Shown here one piece after another: positions 48,107-57,457 of a DNA stretch of 64,000 nucleotides. The DNA comes from G963663365 sp963663365. Lineage in GTDB: Bacteria; Hinthialibacterota; Hinthialibacteria; Hinthialibacterales; G963663365. A program made the position numbers and the translations under genes. The notes under the pieces are model-generated. The model searched no databases and had not been told where the DNA came from. It saw nothing but the letters and a program-made list of their open reading frames with translations. How positions within the stretch are numbered: position 1 is the first letter of the stretch; each line of letters opens with the position of its first letter. The stretch lies in the NCBI GenBank assembly GCA_963663365.2, contig CAXXIH010000004.1, positions 1,240,001 through 1,304,000 on the forward strand. Direction: 5' to 3'.

Positions 48107-50530
48107 CTATTTCTTTTTTCCAACAGCGATGTTGATAACACGCCCGGGGACATAGATGAATTTTTTGACTTCCATGCCTTCCAGCCATTTCTGGATTTTG
48201 GGTCGTTCGAAGGCTGCTGCCTTCACCTCATCTTCAGGCGCATCGACGGCCAGTTCGAGTTCGTCCCGGACTTTGCCGTTCACCTGAATCGCCAATTTCA
48301 CAACATCGTCTTTGGCTAGGCTTTCGTCATATTCCGGCCAGGGTTCATAGGCCAAGGTCTGATCGTGCCCAAGCCGCTGCCAGAGTTCTTCGCCTAAGTG
48401 CGGGCAGAAAGGCGATACCAGCAGGACCAACGTCTCTACAACCGAACGAGGACGCACCCCTGCATCCAAAATGGCATTGGTGAAAATCATCAATTGGCTG
48501 ATGGCGGTATTGAAGCGCAGATTTTCAATATCGTGCGTGACCTTTTTGATGGTCTTGTGCATAAGGCGGTTAAGGTCATCAGGAATTTCGTCCTCAGTTG
48601 GAGCAAGCACTTGATCGTTTTCATCATTTATAACCCGCCAAATGCGTTTCAAGAAACGTGAAATCCCATCGATTCCGCTTGTCGACCAAGGTTTGGCGCG
48701 TTCCAAAGGCCCCATAAACATTTCGTATGTACGCAACGCATCCGCGCCATGCTGGCCGACAACATCATCGGGATTGATGACGTTTCCGAGGCTTTTGGAC
48801 ATTTTCTCGCCGTTCTCACCCAGGATAAGGCCCTGGTTCACGAGTTTTTGAAAAGGCTCTTTGGTGGATACATGGCCTTCATCATAAAGAACCTTATGCC
48901 AGAAACGTGAATACAAAAGATGGAGCACGGCATGCTCGGCGCCACCAACATATAGGTCAACCGGCATCCAGTATTTTTCTTTTTCCGCATCCCAACCGGC
49001 TTCATTGTTTAAGGCGTCGATATAACGCAGGTAGTACCAACAGGAGCCCGCCCATTGGGGCATGGTGTTTGTATCGCGCCGGGCCTTTTTTCCTGTTTTT
49101 TCATCGGCGAAATCGACCCAGCCGGGCACATTGACCAACGGCGATTGTCCGTCGTCTCCCGGTTCAAAGACTTCGGTTTCCGGCAATTTGAGCGGTAATT
49201 CGTCTTTATCGAGCGGACGGATTGTGCCGTCTTCCAAGTGGTAGAGCGGGAAGGGTTCGCCCCAATAGCGCTGGCGGGAAAAGAGCCAATCGCGCAGTTT
49301 GTAGTTGACCGCCGCTTCACCGAGTTTTTGGTCACGAAGCCACGCGGTGATTTTTTTCTTGGCCTCGGGCACATTCAAACCATCGATCAGCGGGCTGTTG
49401 ACCAAAACTCCATCGCCGGTATGTGCCGCTTGGGAAATATCTCCGCCGGAAATGACTTCGATAATCGGCAAATCGAATGACTTGGCGAATTCGTAATCGC
49501 GCTCATCATGGGCAGGCACGGCCATGATCGCGCCGGTGCCATAGCTGATTAAAACATAATCCGCCACCCAGATGGGGATTTTTTCATTGTTGACGGGATT
49601 GATGGCATACGCGCCGGTGAAGACGCCGGTTTTCTCTTTTGCGAGGTCTGTCCGGTCCAAATCGCTTTTGCTTTTAGCGGTTTCGATGTAGCGGTCTACG
49701 GCTTCTTTTTGATCCGCCGCGGTAATGGTCTCGACAAGCCGGTGCTCCGGCGCCAGAACCATATAGGTGGCGCCGAACAACGTATCCGGACGCGTCGTAA
49801 ATACACGGATCGTATCCCCTGTGCCATCGACTTTGAAATCGACATTTGCACCTTCGGATTTGCCGATCCAGTTGCGCTGCATCTCTTTAATGCTGTCCGG
49901 CCAATCCAGGCCTTCAAGGTCTTCCAGCAGCCGATCCGCATATTGAGTGATTTTCAACATCCATTGCCGCATCGGTTTGCGGATTACAGGATGGTTGCCG
50001 CGTTCGGATAAACCGTTAATGACTTCTTCATTGGCCAAGACGGTTTTTAGCGCCGGGCACCAGTTGACCGGGGCTTCTTGTTCATAGGCCAGCCCGCGTT
50101 TGTACAGCTGCAAGAAGATCCACTGAGTCCATTTGTAGTATTTGGGATCGGTTGTATCGATTTCTCTGTCCCAGTCGTAGCTAAAGCCGAGTGATTTGAT
50201 CTGACGGCGGAATGTATCGATGTTCTTTTGTGTGGTGATCCGGGGGTGTGTGCCGGTTTGCAGGGCGTATTGTTCGGCCGGCAAACCGAAAGCGTCCCAA
50301 CCCATGGGATGCAGCACAGAATATCCGCGCATGCGCTTGAAGCGGCAGACGATATCGCTGGCGGTATAGCCCTCAGGATGCCCCACATGCAATCCGGCCC
50401 CCGAAGGGTAGGGGAACATATCCAGGCAGTAGAATTTCTCTTTGGCCGGGTCTTCAACGGCCTTAAATGTCTTGTTTTCTTCCCAATAGCGTTGCCATTT
50501 CGGCTCAATCGATGCGGGATCGTACGGCAT
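48107..50530 (-). CDS. leuS: Leucine-tRNA ligase
   Basis: Class I aminoacyl-tRNA synthetase. The 807-aa product opens MPYDPASIEPKWQRYWEENKTF and has FPYPSGAGLHVGHPEGY (HIGH motif as HVGH, 48-51), the editing domain (FTTRPDTLFGATYMVLAPEH, IMAVPAHDERDYEFAK), RYWGEPFPL and KMSKS (about 576-580), then the anticodon-binding and C-terminal domains (KLAIQVNGKVRDEL). The ATG at 50530 is favoured over 50536, since GGAG lies seven bases before it. A long, structured upstream region (50531-51118) precedes it. Confidence 0.96.
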   Translation of the reverse strand: MPYDPASIEPKWQRYWEENKTFKAVEDPAKEKFYCLDMFPYPSGAGLHVGHPEGYTASDIVCRFKRMRGYSVLHPMGWDAFGLPAEQYALQTGTHPRITTQKNIDTFRRQIKSLGFSYDWDREIDTTDPKYYKWTQWIFLQLYKRGLAYEQEAPVNWCPALKTVLANEEVINGLSERGNHPVIRKPMRQWMLKITQYADRLLEDLEGLDWPDSIKEMQRNWIGKSEGANVDFKVDGTGDTIRVFTTRPDTLFGATYMVLAPEHRLVETITAADQKEAVDRYIETAKSKSDLDRTDLAKEKTGVFTGAYAINPVNNEKIPIWVADYVLISYGTGAIMAVPAHDERDYEFAKSFDLPIIEVISGGDISQAAHTGDGVLVNSPLIDGLNVPEAKKKITAWLRDQKLGEAAVNYKLRDWLFSRQRYWGEPFPLYHLEDGTIRPLDKDELPLKLPETEVFEPGDDGQSPLVNVPGWVDFADEKTGKKARRDTNTMPQWAGSCWYYLRYIDALNNEAGWDAEKEKYWMPVDLYVGGAEHAVLHLLYSRFWHKVLYDEGHVSTKEPFQKLVNQGLILGENGEKMSKSLGNVINPDDVVGQHGADALRTYEMFMGPLERAKPWSTSGIDGISRFLKRIWRVINDENDQVLAPTEDEIPDDLNRLMHKTIKKVTHDIENLRFNTAISQLMIFTNAILDAGVRPRSVVETLVLLVSPFCPHLGEELWQRLGHDQTLAYEPWPEYDESLAKDDVVKLAIQVNGKVRDELELAVDAPEDEVKAAAFERPKIQKWLEGMEVKKFIYVPGRVINIAVGKKK

Positions 50531-50680
50531 CTTCATACTCCATAGACAAAAGCTAAGCACAGAGCCTAAGCGTCTTGAAACGCTGGTCCAGAGTTTGTAT
50601 GCCTCTATGTTTCATAGCCTGCCGGGGGGAGTTGTTTGCGGAGGGCACACGGAACAACTGATGAGGGGTGTGGAATTGTA

Positions 50681-50719
50681 AAGATTCGTTCAATATACCG
50701 GAAATTTCCAACGAATCTT
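50681..50719 (-). other. Inverted repeat in the leuS upstream region
   Basis: Perfect 10-bp arms AAGATTCGTT (50681-50690) and AACGAATCTT (50710-50719) with a 19-base spacer that includes GGAAATTTCC, itself a palindrome. It lies ~150 bases before the leuS start. It could be an operator, an attenuator stem or a terminator lacking a good T run. Confidence 0.5.
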
Positions 50720-50786
50720 ACAAAATTCTATTAAGCTATCTCCAAGAACGCCGATACTTTACGTCAGATAACAAATATGACCTTCC

Positions 50787-50851
50787 GGGTTAGTCACCGC
50801 TCGTCTTGCATAGGTTTCCGAGGCCTTAACGCGCAGACCGGTTTCTAACCC
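50787..50851 (-). ncRNA. 65-nt structured motif, copy A (leuS leader)
   Basis: On the minus strand, after A8, the closing stem GGGTTAG/CTAACCC spans exactly 65 bases. Inside are a second stem (GTCTGC with GCaAGAC) and a conserved loop TTAAGGCCTCGGAAACCT (50812-50829), identical in copy B. The arms differ between copies with compensating changes. It could be a riboswitch-like or protein-binding element. No known class is recognised. Confidence 0.5.
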
Positions 50852-51006
50852 TTTTTTTTGTCTTCCCACCGAAATGTAATCAAATATTGGCATATTTGCT
50901 TTTTACAATTTCAATATGCTTGTGATCCTCAACACCTCGCCATTCACCCCAAAATTATAAAGAGTGTTTAAATTTGAGCCGATAATTGCAGCAGACATCG
51001 TTTTAT

Positions 51007-51071
51007 GGGCTTTTCTGCTTGACGAACGCGAGAGGTTTCCGAGGCCTTAAACGTCATAGACGGATAAGCCC
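51007..51071 (-). ncRNA. 65-nt structured motif, copy B
   Basis: Minus strand: A-rich lead, GGGCTT/AAGCCC closing stem, inner stem TGACG/CGTCA and the same loop TTAAGGCCTCGGAAACCT (51033-51050). Its 3' end lies 220 bases upstream of that of copy A. It lies just after the permease stop (51119), so it might instead be part of that gene's 3' region. Confidence 0.5.
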
Positions 51072-51118
51072 TTTCTTTTAGATATAATTGTTGAACAAAT
51101 GTTCTGTATGTTGTGCCA

Positions 51119-52108
51119 CTACGCGGCAACTTCACGCTTGCCAAAACGTACTCTTTGCAGAAGGACGGCGATCACGATTACAACGCCTTTTACTACCAGC
51201 TGCACATTCGAATCGACGTTATGCAGATTCAGGATGGTCGTAATGATGCCCATAATCAGAGCGCCAGCCAGCGTATCGATCACGCGTCCGCGTCCACCCA
51301 TTAGGTTGGTTCCACCAATAACCGCGGCGGCAATGGCATCCAACTCAAAGGCTATGCCGGTGTTTGGATCCCCCTGCCGTAACTGAGCACACTCAATCAC
51401 CCCGCCCAGGGCAGCCAAACCGCCACAGAGGGTATAGGTCAAGACTTTGATTCGATTGACATTCACTCCCGCCAACCGGGCGGCCTCTTCGTTTCCGCCG
51501 ACGCTATAAAGGAGACGGCCAAAGGAGGTCCGGGACATCACGATCTGAAAAACGATCACCAGGAATAAAAAAATGATGGCCGGAGCGGGGATGAATCCAA
51601 ATACCTTTGAATCCAGCAATAGAAAACTCTCCACATTGGGAGGGGCTTTGAGCGGCAGAGGTATCGTCCGGTTTTCGGTGCTGAGTTTGGCGAGGCCGCG
51701 CGCCACGCTCATCATGGCCAGGGTCACAATAAAAGGCTGGATGCGGCAATAGGTTGTAACCGCGCCATTTACGGCCCCTAAAAACAGCCCTGCGAACAAG
51801 GCCAACAGCGCGGCCGCAGGCGCTCCCCATCCCAGGTTGATTAGACCAACCGCGGAGAGGCATGTTGCAAACGCCAATATGGAACCGACGGATAAATCAA
51901 TACCCGCGGAAACGATCACCAGAGTCATACCGATCGCTAAGATCCCCTGCTCGGAAACCATGCGGATAACTTCAAGTGTCGAGCCGGTGGTGGGAAAAGT
52001 GCGGTCGCCGCGCGGCGTAACCGGGGCGATGACACAAGCCAAAATCAAAACAATGAGCAGGGCCATCCAAGCCCCGGGGATTTTGCCTATGAGTCGTAGA
52101 ACACGCAT
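51119..52108 (-). CDS. Sugar ABC transporter permease, RbsC-like
   Basis: A 329-aa permease of the BPD_transp_2 family. It has 8-10 hydrophobic segments and the typical blocks GILAIGMTLVIVSAGIDLSVGSI, IQPFIVTLAMMSVARGLA, LYSVGGNEEAARLAGVNVNRIKVLTYTLCGG and ALDAIAAAVIGGTNLMGGRG-like ELDAIAAAVIGGTNLMGGRG. Such permeases work with a RbsA-like ATPase and a RbsB-like binding protein for ribose, xylose or related sugars. Neither is present beside it in this window, so it is an orphan here. ATG 52108 (AGGT upstream) is preferred to an earlier in-frame start at 52174. Confidence 0.9.
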   Translation of the reverse strand: MRVLRLIGKIPGAWMALLIVLILACVIAPVTPRGDRTFPTTGSTLEVIRMVSEQGILAIGMTLVIVSAGIDLSVGSILAFATCLSAVGLINLGWGAPAAALLALFAGLFLGAVNGAVTTYCRIQPFIVTLAMMSVARGLAKLSTENRTIPLPLKAPPNVESFLLLDSKVFGFIPAPAIIFLFLVIVFQIVMSRTSFGRLLYSVGGNEEAARLAGVNVNRIKVLTYTLCGGLAALGGVIECAQLRQGDPNTGIAFELDAIAAAVIGGTNLMGGRGRVIDTLAGALIMGIITTILNLHNVDSNVQLVVKGVVIVIAVLLQRVRFGKREVAA

Positions 52109-52289
52109 GAGTTGAAACCTAGCCCAAACCAGGGAATCGGCAAAGCATTGGGTTGCAGTGAGTTTCTTTTCCACGCTGTGCTGCCGGTTCCGGAGCGCGT
52201 TCGGTACTTGGCGGCGAAGGAATGCGGTATAGTCGAGGCCAGCGCCTTCGGGAACGATGGCCCTGATTCAATATCCAAGGTGATGGAAC

Positions 52290-53369
52290 GTGAGATTATT
52301 GGTGATCGGTGGGGCAGGTTTTATCGGCTCCAATTTCATACGTCTGGTGCTGCGTGAGAAACTTGCGGCGCATATTACCAATCTTGATAAGCTGACTTAT
52401 GCGGGGAATCCTGCAAATTTGGCCGATTTGGAGGACCTTGAAACGTCCGGCGGGTACCGTTTTGTTCAGGGCGACAAGGCAGAGCCGGGATTGGTGGCCG
52501 ATCTATTAGGTGAAGATGCCTACGATGCGGTGGTTGATTTTGCTGCCGAAAGTCATGTGGACCGTTCGATAACCGATGCCGATGCCTTTTTGCAGACCAA
52601 TGTGAACGGGACCTATCAAGTATTGGAAGCGGTCCGGGCGCATGGACAAGGATTGCGTCTGCTTTATGTGAGTACGGATGAAGTTTACGGGCCGATTGCC
52701 GAAGGATCGTTTTCTGAAACCGACCGGCTTTCGCCCGGGAATCCTTATAGCGCCAGCAAGGCAGCGGCGGACCTTTTGGTGCTTTCGTATGCCAATACCT
52801 TTGGCACGCCATGCATGATTACGCGCGGTGCGAATACGTATGGCCCCTATCAATATCCTGAAAAGCTTATTCCTTTGTTTATCACCAACGTGATCGACAA
52901 TAAGCCTTTGCCGGTCTACGGCGACGGTTGTCAGGTGCGTGATTGGCTCTTTGTGTTGGATCATGCACGCGGAATATGGACCGCATTGACCAAGGGCGAA
53001 ATAGGGCAGGTTTATAATCTTGGCGCGGACCAGGAACGCAGGAATATTGAAGTAACCGAACGTATTTTGGCGATTTTAGAGAAACCCAAGAACTTGATTC
53101 GCCATATTGAAGATCGGGCCGGGCACGATATTCGATACAGCCTCAATTGTGAAAAACTGCAAGCGTTGGGGTGGCGGCGCACAGTTGATTTTGAGGATGG
53201 CTTGGAACAGACCGTGGCCTGGTACCGTGAACGGGAAGACTGGTGGCGGCCGATTAAAGACGGCAGCTTCCGGGAGTATTATGAACGGCACTATGCGGCC
53301 CGGCTGCTTGCGGCTCAAGAAACAGCCGGAGATGCGAGCCAAGAATCGGCTGAAGGAGAAGCAACGTGA
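52290..53369 (+). CDS. rmlB: dTDP-glucose 4,6-dehydratase
   Basis: NAD-dependent short-chain dehydrogenase that makes dTDP-4-keto-6-deoxyglucose for surface polysaccharide. The 359-aa product has GGAGFIGSN (7-15), DFAAESHVDRSI, STDEVYG and the catalytic YSASK (Tyr153, Lys157), plus RGANTYGPYQYPEKLIPLFI and GCQVRDWLFVLDHARG. GTG 52290 has AAGGTG upstream. It overlaps rmlA by four bases, so the two are translationally coupled. The C-terminal ~20 residues are Ala/Glu-rich and not conserved. Confidence 0.95.
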   Translation: MRLLVIGGAGFIGSNFIRLVLREKLAAHITNLDKLTYAGNPANLADLEDLETSGGYRFVQGDKAEPGLVADLLGEDAYDAVVDFAAESHVDRSITDADAFLQTNVNGTYQVLEAVRAHGQGLRLLYVSTDEVYGPIAEGSFSETDRLSPGNPYSASKAAADLLVLSYANTFGTPCMITRGANTYGPYQYPEKLIPLFITNVIDNKPLPVYGDGCQVRDWLFVLDHARGIWTALTKGEIGQVYNLGADQERRNIEVTERILAILEKPKNLIRHIEDRAGHDIRYSLNCEKLQALGWRRTVDFEDGLEQTVAWYREREDWWRPIKDGSFREYYERHYAARLLAAQETAGDASQESAEGEAT

Positions 53370-54103
53370 AAGGTGTTATTACGGCGGGCGGTCTGGGTAC
53401 AAGGCTCAAACCCATGACCAAAGTCACCAACAAACATCTATTACCGGTATACGACAAACCCATGATCTATTATCCCATTGAGACTTTGGTCAATGCCGGG
53501 ATCGAAGACATCATGGTTGTAACCGGCGGTAACAATGCCGGTGATTTTTTGCGTCTGTTAGGCAATGGCAAAGAGTTCGGATTAAAACGGCTCAGTTATG
53601 CCTACCAAGAGGGCGAGGGGGGTATTGCCGCTGCGTTTGAATTAGCCCGTGACTTTGTAGGCAAAGACCGTTGCGTTGTGATTTTGGGTGACAACATCAT
53701 CGAGAAAAATATCCGTGATGCGGTTGCCGATTTTGAAAGACAAGAACGCGGTGCAAAGATCATGTTGAAAGAGGTGGAGAACCCGCAACAATACGGCGTG
53801 CCGACGTTGGATGGCGACAAAATTGTGAAAATCACAGAGAAGCCCCAAAATCCGGATACGAACTACGCGGTTATCGGCATCTATATGTATGACGAACGCG
53901 CGTTTTCGATGATCGATTCACTTGAACCTTCAGCACGCGGCGAACTGGAAATTACCGATCTCAATAACATGTACATCAACGAAGGCACACTAACCTGGGG
54001 CATCTTAGACGGTTGGTGGGCTGACTGCGGCGAAAGCCGTACTTCATTGCATGAAGCGGGCTGCTTAGTGGCCGCAACCGGCGCGAATAAACTAGAACGC
54101 TGA
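53366..54103 (+). CDS. rmlA: Glucose-1-phosphate thymidylyltransferase (short RmlA)
   Basis: Makes dTDP-glucose from dTTP and glucose-1-phosphate. The 245-aa product has GVITAGGLGTRLKPMTKVTNKHLLPVYDKPMIYYPI, GDNIIEKNI, KITEKPQNPDTNYAVIGIYMYD, GELEITDLNNMYI and GWWADCGESRTSL. It is shorter than E. coli RmlA (about 290 aa), like the short form found in archaea and many environmental bacteria. The GTGA overlap with rmlB sets the start; AAGGAG precedes the GTG. The rmlC and rmlD genes are not seen in the window. Confidence 0.94.
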   Translation: MKGVITAGGLGTRLKPMTKVTNKHLLPVYDKPMIYYPIETLVNAGIEDIMVVTGGNNAGDFLRLLGNGKEFGLKRLSYAYQEGEGGIAAAFELARDFVGKDRCVVILGDNIIEKNIRDAVADFERQERGAKIMLKEVENPQQYGVPTLDGDKIVKITEKPQNPDTNYAVIGIYMYDERAFSMIDSLEPSARGELEITDLNNMYINEGTLTWGILDGWWADCGESRTSLHEAGCLVAATGANKLER

Positions 54104-54143
54104 GTGCAATCAAGTTAGAAAATTAAAATCGCAACACGGGGAC

Positions 54144-54827
54144 ATGATGCGGCGCAAGAGAATTTTGTATTTGGAAATGGCTGTGGCTGCGGTTTGCATA
54201 ACTCTGGCCGTTATTGCCTCTGTGCCTCGTTTCCGTGCCGCGCAAGTGATTCAAGGGATCGAAATCCGGCGGGCCGAATTACAGCATTTGGCCGATGCGC
54301 TTATGGCTCACGAAATGGATAGCGCCGAAGAAACCCGGTTCCCGGATGCCATGAAGCCCAGCAATCATATTTATTATTCCAAACTTCCGGTTGTACTCTC
54401 ATGGGGTATGCAAAAGGACTGGCAAGAACGTGTGGCCTCGGGCATCGGAGATTATAATTTCTCTTTGATGCGTCTTTCGGAATTAAGCCGTCCGGATCCG
54501 GGGGCTGCAATTCCGAATGGCGATCCATTGGCGAAAAGCGAAATCATCGGGGGATTTGAACAACGCGGGCAGTGGGTATTGGCTGCGCCGATACCTAAGT
54601 CAGAAGATCGTTTCACAGGGTTGCCGCCTTGGGGGGAGGGGCCTCAGCTGGGTGAACTCCTGGCTGCTGACGACACGTTGAACGATCCACTTCAAACTTC
54701 ACTCCACCGGCTTACCCGCTATGCCTTTCATGTCAGCAATGGCATCAACAGCGATGGTGTGATTTTGGTGTGGTCCAATCCGATATCAGCGGATGTAGAA
54801 CCAAAGTCCGCGCCGTCTTCCGAGTAA
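54144..54827 (+). CDS. Pseudopilin-like protein without prepilin-peptidase site
   Basis: A 227-aa protein whose start resembles a type IV pilin: MMRRKRILYLEMAVAAVCITLAVIASVPRF, with a Glu at the expected +5 place and a long hydrophobic helix followed by RAAQVIQGIEIRRAELQHLADALMAHEMDS, the helical continuation seen in G-type pseudopilins. The usual G/F cleavage motif is missing. The globular part (YYSKLPVVLSWGM, YAFHVSNGINSDGVILVWSNP) is unfamiliar. ATG 54144, or the second Met two bases on, could be used. It starts 40 bases after rmlA. Confidence 0.6.
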   Translation: MMRRKRILYLEMAVAAVCITLAVIASVPRFRAAQVIQGIEIRRAELQHLADALMAHEMDSAEETRFPDAMKPSNHIYYSKLPVVLSWGMQKDWQERVASGIGDYNFSLMRLSELSRPDPGAAIPNGDPLAKSEIIGGFEQRGQWVLAAPIPKSEDRFTGLPPWGEGPQLGELLAADDTLNDPLQTSLHRLTRYAFHVSNGINSDGVILVWSNPISADVEPKSAPSSE

Positions 54828-54866
54828 ATTCAAAGAATATTATAGGAATTTTGCACGGCCTTTTGC

Positions 54867-55886
54867 TTAATCCGCCAAGGCGATTTCTTTTTGTGACACC
54901 CCTATATTGTTTAGAAATGATTCCATGTTCGAGTCCCATTTCATGGAATCGCGATGAAAACAGGATTCATGAGCGGCGTGCTCAAAAAGAGCATACTGTT
55001 TGAGACCGTTTAAGTTTTGATAAATGTTTTTGGATTCATCGACTGTCACCCATGGATCTTTTGCTCCCTGCATTAGCAAAACCGGGCAGGTAACAGACCG
55101 CGCGTACTCAGCGGGATTATGATGAAAACCGGAGTACCCGCATTGCACTCCACCCCAGAACACCAGCAAATGCGCGGCCGGAAATGCGGGCAAACCCATA
55201 GTATGGACACGATTTTTTACTGTAGCCGGTAACCGGTCAAAAACCGATTCTACAATGATTGCATCGGGCGTGATGCCATGGACATGAATTGCGCGCATAA
55301 CCGCCGCGCCGCCCATAGACTGCCCGTACAATAGTATCTTTGGTTCCTTAGATATTTTTTTTACATACTGAAATACAGCAGCCACATCATCGGCTTCATG
55401 GTATCCGATACTGGTTCGATTGCCATCGGAATCGCCGCTGCCGCGTAAGTCAACGAGAAAACAGGAGTATCCTTTTTCAAAAAACCATGACGCTTCCGAT
55501 AACAGATTCGACTTGGCTGCGGCATAACCGTGGAATAGAACAACGTTGGCTTGTGCCTGTGGTTGCGGCAACCACCAGCCTTGAAGCGTGGTTGTGCGGT
55601 CAACAGGAATGGTGTGTGTTTCGAAATCAAGGCCGATATCAGCAGGAGTGGCGGTGTTGTGTGGACGGGGAATTCTTTCGCCGAGCAGGGTGTTTGTGAA
55701 TTTTTCTGAGACAATCACAAATTTTGGAGGCGCCAAAGATACTGCATTTGTCCGGTAATGAAGCATGAAATAAGCATGGCGGTATGCCAGCACATTGAGA
55801 GTGAAAAAAACGACCAGCAGCAAAAGCGCCGTGATGAACAATGACCGGCGCCACCGCAATCTTATCTTCTGAATCAGTGCAATCAT
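54867..55886 (-). CDS. Membrane-anchored alpha/beta hydrolase
   Basis: A 339-aa protein with an N-terminal membrane helix (LFITALLLLVVFFTLNVLA) and a periplasmic-side alpha/beta hydrolase domain of the COG1073/S9-like type. Blocks: NVVLFHGYAAAKSNLL (oxyanion region), LVDLRGSGDSDG, nucleophile elbow LYGQSMGGAAV, acid in LLMQGAKDPWV, histidine in EHAAHESCF. The substrate is unknown. ATG 55886 is chosen (GGGG-rich upstream); an in-frame start at 55949 would lengthen it by 21 residues. Confidence 0.85.
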   Translation of the reverse strand: MIALIQKIRLRWRRSLFITALLLLVVFFTLNVLAYRHAYFMLHYRTNAVSLAPPKFVIVSEKFTNTLLGERIPRPHNTATPADIGLDFETHTIPVDRTTTLQGWWLPQPQAQANVVLFHGYAAAKSNLLSEASWFFEKGYSCFLVDLRGSGDSDGNRTSIGYHEADDVAAVFQYVKKISKEPKILLYGQSMGGAAVMRAIHVHGITPDAIIVESVFDRLPATVKNRVHTMGLPAFPAAHLLVFWGGVQCGYSGFHHNPAEYARSVTCPVLLMQGAKDPWVTVDESKNIYQNLNGLKQYALFEHAAHESCFHRDSMKWDSNMESFLNNIGVSQKEIALAD

Positions 55887-56041
55887 TGCCCGCCCCTGCT
55901 TTTTCCGGCCCGTTCCGGAGCAATTCAAGCGAAGTTGGTGAAGGCGCATTTCATCGCTTGTTTTGCCCTTAAGAACGGACCGGATAATTCTTTATGGACT
56001 ACCTTGTCTTCTTGTATCAACGAAATGTTATCTTGAGCTGC

Positions 56042-57457
56042 TTATGCTTCGTGCTCGTTATTGATATGTGCTTCATAGGTCCCGATGACATCAGTTTCGG
56101 CGTTGCATTTAGGGCAATGCGGCAGAAGTGCGAATTTCTCCGCGCCGCATTCTTTGCAAGTGTCCATGATCGGCATGCCGCAATTCTGACAAAAGTTATG
56201 AGGCGCTTCGGCGGTTTTGACGATTTGTAAATTTCCGGAAGGCGCACTGTTGAGGATTTTTCGGTCACGTTGTCCGAGGACCTCATATTGAGCGCGTCCC
56301 TCAAAGTATGGGAAGTTGCAGTTGGGGCATTTTTTGGCCAATAAGGCATCGCGAATCTGCTTCATCAACCGGTTCTTGGAAAGCGCATGAAAGCGTCTCA
56401 CAAGTTGGATCATCAGCCCTAAGAGTACGGCCACACCGATGAGCCGCAAAACGTAGTACAGAAAATCTTTAGGCACATATTCGTGCAGGAATCCCCAGAA
56501 AAGCCAAGCCGTTGTGACGACTACGGACATATAAATCACGATATAGGGACTTGGCCGTTTTTTAACCAGGATGTAGACCGAGACCAGCAACAATGCAACG
56601 ATCAACAGCAACTGCAAAAAGAAAATCTTGGTCCGGTATGTGCGCACCGCTTCGTTAAATGCCGTGCTCGCGCGTTGATCGCGGTCAGCAATGGCCTTAT
56701 TGATATCATCGACTGTTTCTTTGGCTTCGGTTTCGGCTTTGCGCGCTGCGGCCAAGTCGGTTTGGTGGGCCTGTATCTGCTCCTGTTTTTCAATAACAAA
56801 AGCCTGTTGTTTTTCAAGCTGGGCGCGTTCGTTGGGTGAAAGTGTTTCACCGGCATCGCTTTTGGCTTTTTGAACGTTGAGCAATGTGTCTAATGTGGCC
56901 CTGGCCGTTTTAATTTCAGATTCGAGTTCCGGTGTTTGTTCATTGAGAGTTTTAAGCCGGTCCTGGGCTTCACGGTGGGCCTTTTCCAAATCACGGCGTT
57001 TGTAGACTTCCAACGGTTCCGTCCATGTCCAACCGTGGTACCCATACAGGCTGATTTCGAGTTCCTGTCCCGAGGCTTCCCGCAGAGCGTCCTGTAGTTT
57101 CTTCCGATGTATATTGTTGACCGATTGACGTTGCGTCTCATCCGGGATACCCAGATAAAAAGTCTCTCCGTCAAACCCCAAGGGCACGGCCCCGGCCAAA
57201 AGGACTTCGCGTGATTCGGCGTCGATTGATTCTTCAATGAAGGGCTGTGCTTGTTCCCATAACTCATCACCGGATTGCAGTTGATTGCGGTACTCCTGTT
57301 CGATGGCTTGCCTGTCAGGAGCGGTGGGGATGTTGTGTAAGTCCCGCAAAAGCCGATTCCCGAGCGAGATCAACAACACGGTCAAAAAGGCGCTCAGGAT
57401 AACCAGACCCAATGTGAAGCGTTTACCGCGTTGCTTAATGGTTTTTGTTTCATTCAT
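56042..57457 (-). CDS. Membrane protein with periplasmic coiled coil and C-terminal zinc ribbons
   Basis: A 471-aa protein. It has a membrane helix at ~15-33, then an extracytoplasmic region with a long coiled coil (about 130-265, RAQLEKQQAFVIEKQEQIQAHQ), then three close hydrophobic segments (about 280-365), then a cytoplasmic tail with CPNCNFPYF, FCQNCGMPIMDTCKECGAEKF and HCPKCN, which are double-zinc-ribbon motifs. The end HINNEHEA is charged. Function unknown; the zinc-ribbon tail may bind nucleic acid or another protein. ATG 57457 has GAGGTG upstream. Confidence 0.75.
   Translation of the reverse strand: MNETKTIKQRGKRFTLGLVILSAFLTVLLISLGNRLLRDLHNIPTAPDRQAIEQEYRNQLQSGDELWEQAQPFIEESIDAESREVLLAGAVPLGFDGETFYLGIPDETQRQSVNNIHRKKLQDALREASGQELEISLYGYHGWTWTEPLEVYKRRDLEKAHREAQDRLKTLNEQTPELESEIKTARATLDTLLNVQKAKSDAGETLSPNERAQLEKQQAFVIEKQEQIQAHQTDLAAARKAETEAKETVDDINKAIADRDQRASTAFNEAVRTYRTKIFFLQLLLIVALLLVSVYILVKKRPSPYIVIYMSVVVTTAWLFWGFLHEYVPKDFLYYVLRLIGVAVLLGLMIQLVRRFHALSKNRLMKQIRDALLAKKCPNCNFPYFEGRAQYEVLGQRDRKILNSAPSGNLQIVKTAEAPHNFCQNCGMPIMDTCKECGAEKFALLPHCPKCNAETDVIGTYEAHINNEHEA

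Noticed and set aside
50787..51071. Integron attC-type sites
   Set aside because: The GTTAAGG segments do not fit the GTTRRRY/RYYYAAC core pair, and no integrase or cassette genes are nearby; a structured RNA motif fits better.
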